DNA from: Hyphomicrobiales bacterium
GTDB lineage: Bacteria; Pseudomonadota; Alphaproteobacteria; Rhizobiales; Beijerinckiaceae
Assembly (NCBI GenBank): GCA_019075905.1
Contig: JAGXAM010000015.1
Coordinates: forward strand, 1 to 64,000
DNA length: 64,000 bases
Direction of reading: 5' to 3'
Every line of letters starts with the position of its first letter. Positions within the stretch are counted from its first letter, which is position 1. This document shows positions 61,530 to 64,000 of this stretch, one piece after another. Position numbers and translations under genes: made by a program. The notes beneath the pieces are model-generated. The model was not told where the DNA came from. It was given only the letters and a program-made list of their open reading frames with translations, and ran no database searches.

Positions 61530-63107
61530 ATGAGTCGGGCCTTGGCTAAACCTCTGTCGCGTCGAGATTTTTTTGCGATCGGGGCTGTTCTCGCGGGTGC
61601 TGGAACCATGCTACCGGGCAATGGCTTTGCGGCGGCAAAGCCCGGAAAAGACGCAAAAATCGGGCTTGATAACCTCGTGCATCGTGCTGCGGAGATCGCG
61701 GCCGCGCCCTATGCGGCGGCGCGCACGGCCCTGCCGCAAGACCTGCGCGCCATCACCGACAAGCAATGGCAATCCATCCGTTTTCGCAGTGCCAAGGCGT
61801 TGCGCTCGGGTGAGCACAGCCCCTATCGGATCGAATTATTGCCGCGCGGCGGACCATGGCCGCAGGCGATGACGGTCAATACGATCCGCAATGGCATAGC
61901 CACGCCCGTCCCATATCTTGCCGACCTGTTCGATTTTGGGGCAGTTCCGAAGCCGCAGCACCTGCCGGTCAACTTCGGCTTTGCCGGATTCCGGCTGATG
62001 GGGCCGCTCAACACGCCATCCCGGCTCGATAATCTGCTGGAATGTCGCGGTGGCGGCCAGTTCCGGTTTTATGGGCGCAACCAGGTGGCGGGCAGCATCT
62101 GCCAGGCGCTCGGCGTCGCCAGCGATGATGCTGCTGCCAGCGCGGTGAGTCTGCGCGAGGTCTGGATCGATTCCAGCGCAGCTGACGCCGATCATGTCAC
62201 CTTTCTTGCCCTGCTCGACGGGCCTGGGGCCACCGGCGCCTTTCAGTTCGAGCTTTATCCCGGCGAGCGCACCTCGCTCATGGTCACGGCCACGCTCTTT
62301 GCGCGCCAGGCCGGGGCGAAATTCGATCTTGCCGGGCTTTCCAGCCTGTTCATGTGTGGCGAAAATGACCAGCGGGTGCGCGATGCCTTTCGCCCCGAGG
62401 TTCATGAGGCCGATGGCCTGCTGATACATGGGCAGAGCGGCGAGTTTTTATGGCGTCCGTTGCATAATCCCGCGAGCCCGCTCATCTCGTCCTTTGCCGC
62501 AACCGGGGTCAAGGGTTTCGGGTTGATGCAGCGTGACCGCCATTTCAGCCATTACATGAGCCTTGGCCGTGCTTTCCAGAATTGCCCGTCCTACTGGATC
62601 GAGCCGGTCGAGGGATTTGATGCCGGTCGCATAGTCCTGCGCGAGACGCCGGCGCCCGATGCCGCAAAGGCCAATATATTCGCCAGTTTCCAGCCTGATG
62701 CCGATGTGGCGCCGGGGGTGCCGCTGCGCCTGCGCTATCGCATCACCGCCACGCGCAACCAGCCGCATGTTTCGCCGGGCGGGCGCAGCGTCAACAGTTT
62801 CATCACGCCCTTGCCGGCGCCGCCGCATCAGCCGGACAGAACCGCGCTGCGCATCAGGGTCGATTTTGTCGGTGATGATCTCTCCTGGTTTGCGCAGGAT
62901 GCGGCCATGGTCAAGGTCAATGCCACGGCCGACGGCGCCGATATCCTGCATGTTTCAGGCGCCGCCAATCCGGCGCTGAAGGGCTATCGCGCCATGGTTG
63001 ATCTTGCACTGCCTGAGGGCGCCAGCGTCAATCTGCGGATATTTCTCAGCGCCGCCGGGCGCACGCTCACCGAAACATGGACCTTTCCGCTGCAGGGGGA
63101 GAGCTGA
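61530..63107 (+). CDS. Periplasmic glucan biosynthesis protein OpgD/OpgG family, Tat-exported
   Basis: About 525 residues from ATG 61530 (ATG 61500 also in frame). The signal carries SRRDFFAIG followed by a hydrophobic stretch, a clear Tat motif; this favours OpgD, the Tat-exported paralogue, over Sec-exported OpgG. The mature protein has the MdoG domain with FDFGAVPKPQHLPVNFGFAGFRL, EVWIDSS, GLMQRDRHFSHY and the DLSWF tail region. It builds the branched backbone of osmoregulated periplasmic glucan. No opgH glucosyltransferase gene is adjacent, so synthesis partners lie elsewhere. Confidence 0.9.
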   Translation: MSRALAKPLSRRDFFAIGAVLAGAGTMLPGNGFAAAKPGKDAKIGLDNLVHRAAEIAAAPYAAARTALPQDLRAITDKQWQSIRFRSAKALRSGEHSPYRIELLPRGGPWPQAMTVNTIRNGIATPVPYLADLFDFGAVPKPQHLPVNFGFAGFRLMGPLNTPSRLDNLLECRGGGQFRFYGRNQVAGSICQALGVASDDAAASAVSLREVWIDSSAADADHVTFLALLDGPGATGAFQFELYPGERTSLMVTATLFARQAGAKFDLAGLSSLFMCGENDQRVRDAFRPEVHEADGLLIHGQSGEFLWRPLHNPASPLISSFAATGVKGFGLMQRDRHFSHYMSLGRAFQNCPSYWIEPVEGFDAGRIVLRETPAPDAAKANIFASFQPDADVAPGVPLRLRYRITATRNQPHVSPGGRSVNSFITPLPAPPHQPDRTALRIRVDFVGDDLSWFAQDAAMVKVNATADGADILHVSGAANPALKGYRAMVDLALPEGASVNLRIFLSAAGRTLTETWTFPLQGES

Positions 63108-63613
63108 TGCAGCCGGATGCCGACGAAATTCACATCAGACGGGCGCAAAAGCATGATCTCGATGCCATCGAGCGGCTGGAAATGGCGGCCTTTTCGCATG
63201 ATCAGCTGCCACGCGACAGCCTGCGCTATTACATTGGCGCGCCCTCGGTGAGCATGCTGGTGGCGCAGGGGCAAGACGGGCTTTGCGCCTATGCACTGGT
63301 GGCATTTCACCGCCGCTCGATTGTCGCGCGGCTCTATTCCATTGCGGTAGCGGCTGAATGTGCCGGGCGCGGGACCGGACGCAAGTTGATGAGCGCCTGC
63401 GAGGCCAGCGCCCGGTTGCGCGGCGCTCACTGGATGCGCCTTGAGGTGCGGCCCGACAATGCCGGCGCCAATGCACTCTATCACAAGCTCGGCTATCGCC
63501 GGTTCGCCGAGGTCGAGGATTTTTATGAAGATGGTTCCAATGCCCTGCGCCTCGAAAAACCCCTGACCGCCGAAGCGCTTACCCGCCCGCGCCCGCGCCC
63601 TTCGCGCATGTGA
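63107..63613 (+). CDS. GNAT-family N-acetyltransferase (RimI-like)
   Basis: 168 residues. Acetyl-CoA-binding motif A is seen as ECAGRGTGRKLMSACEASA, followed by RLEVRPDNAGANALYHKLGY. The ATG shares its first base with the stop of the upstream glucan gene (TGATG), so the two are translationally coupled. The substrate is unknown; RimI-like enzymes acetylate proteins or small amines. Confidence 0.88.
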   Translation: MQPDADEIHIRRAQKHDLDAIERLEMAAFSHDQLPRDSLRYYIGAPSVSMLVAQGQDGLCAYALVAFHRRSIVARLYSIAVAAECAGRGTGRKLMSACEASARLRGAHWMRLEVRPDNAGANALYHKLGYRRFAEVEDFYEDGSNALRLEKPLTAEALTRPRPRPSRM

Positions 63614-63708
63614 AAGGCGCAGGGGATCGTGCTTCATGGCGCGGGCAAGCCCTGACAGACGCGGCAGCGGTTGACTTTGCCGCCTTGGTCTCCTCATAAG
63701 CCGACATC

Positions 63709-64000
63709 ATGAATTTGCCCGACGATCCCGTAGCACGCCGCCGCACCTTTGCGATCATCTCGCATCCTGACGCCGGCAAAACCACATTGACCGAAAAGCT
63801 GCTGCTGTTTGGCGGTGCCATCCAGCTGGCCGGGGAAGTGCGCGCGAAGGCCAACCGCCGCCAGACCCGCTCCGACTGGATGGGGATCGAGCGCGAGCGC
63901 GGCATTTCGGTCGTTACCTCGGTAATGACCTTTGAATATGGCGATTGCGTTTTCAATCTGCTCGACACGCCGGGCCATGAGGATTTCTCCGAAGATACCT
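63709..64000 (+). CDS. prfC: Peptide chain release factor 3 (partial, runs off the window)
   Basis: First 97 codons of RF3, the GTPase that recycles RF1/RF2 from terminated ribosomes. Seen: G1 motif [15 protein letters not shown], switch I region with RGISV and G3 [12 protein letters not shown]. The [18 protein letters not shown] segment (quoted in parts: RSDWM, ERERG) is diagnostic of RF3 versus EF-G. Continues beyond position 64000. Confidence 0.93.
   Translation, partial: MNLPDDPVARRRTFAIISHPDAGKTTLTEKLLLFGGAIQLAGEVRAKANRRQTRSDWMGIERERGISVVTSVMTFEYGDCVFNLLDTPGHEDFSEDT

Noticed and set aside
1-64000. tRNA, rRNA, CRISPR arrays, insertion sequences, prophage or integration sites
   Set aside because: Reading the intergenic regions gave no cloverleaf-like segment with a GTTCRA T-loop, no regular spacer-repeat array and no transposase, integrase or phage gene.

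Overview
The window is about 64 kb of GC-rich, almost gap-free chromosome that reads as a methylotrophic alphaproteobacterium, most likely of the order Hyphomicrobiales (Rhizobiales). The pointers are C4-pathway 5-aminolevulinate synthase, RegB/RegA-type redox signalling, a DnaG primase with a degenerate zinc ribbon, CarD, seven-iron ferredoxin, an intracellular polyhydroxyalkanoate depolymerase, XoxF methanol dehydrogenase and a full pqqABCDE operon. Genus cannot be fixed from sequence alone. I see no rRNA, tRNA, CRISPR array, insertion sequence or prophage; the only stretch that looks foreign is a small two-gene HEPN module at about 45.4-46.2 kb.

Layout: 0-4.5 kb holds hpt, a zinc-ribbon membrane protein, ftsEX and hemA. 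4.7-12.7 kb is a quinoprotein island: xoxF-xoxG-xoxJ-CXXCW gene on the minus strand, a divergent zinc metallohydrolase plus SoxYZ-like carrier ('quinoprotein relay') on the plus strand, then regA and regB. 12.9-19 kb has phaZ, a fused allantoinase/OHCU decarboxylase and a very large SAM-cyclase-AAA-TPR signalling protein. 19.2-24.6 kb has rpoD, dnaG, a DMT exporter and rpmF. 24.7-28.1 kb has an acyl-CoA dehydrogenase/CoA-transferase pair, msrA and a small membrane protein. 28.2-31.5 kb is pqqABCDE. 31.5-38 kb is a mix (UPF0114, PEBP-like, Ohr, FAD oxidase, DUF1330, secreted phosphoesterase, TrhO). 38-43.8 kb is a complete branched-chain amino-acid-type ABC transporter (livKHMGF) plus an orphan binding protein. 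43.8-48.1 kb is amn, the HEPN pair and gatCA. 48.1-55.3 kb is tolB-A-R-Q (minus strand, without pal), an ABC exporter and uxaC. 55.5-64 kb is polA, carD, fdxA, a CelD/BcsL-like acyltransferase, a Tat-type OpgD/G protein, a GNAT and the start of prfC.

How the genes fit: XoxF (Asp-Tyr-Asp lanthanide signature) oxidises methanol in the periplasm, XoxG takes the electrons, and the pqq operon 20 kb away makes the cofactor. The metallohydrolase and SoxYZ-like carrier share a divergent control region with xoxF containing three separate inverted repeats. RegBA next door gives a plausible redox input. Several hairpins lie between a highly expressed first gene and the rest of its operon (xoxF/xoxG, pqqA/pqqB, livK/livH), suggesting stoichiometry control by RNA structure.
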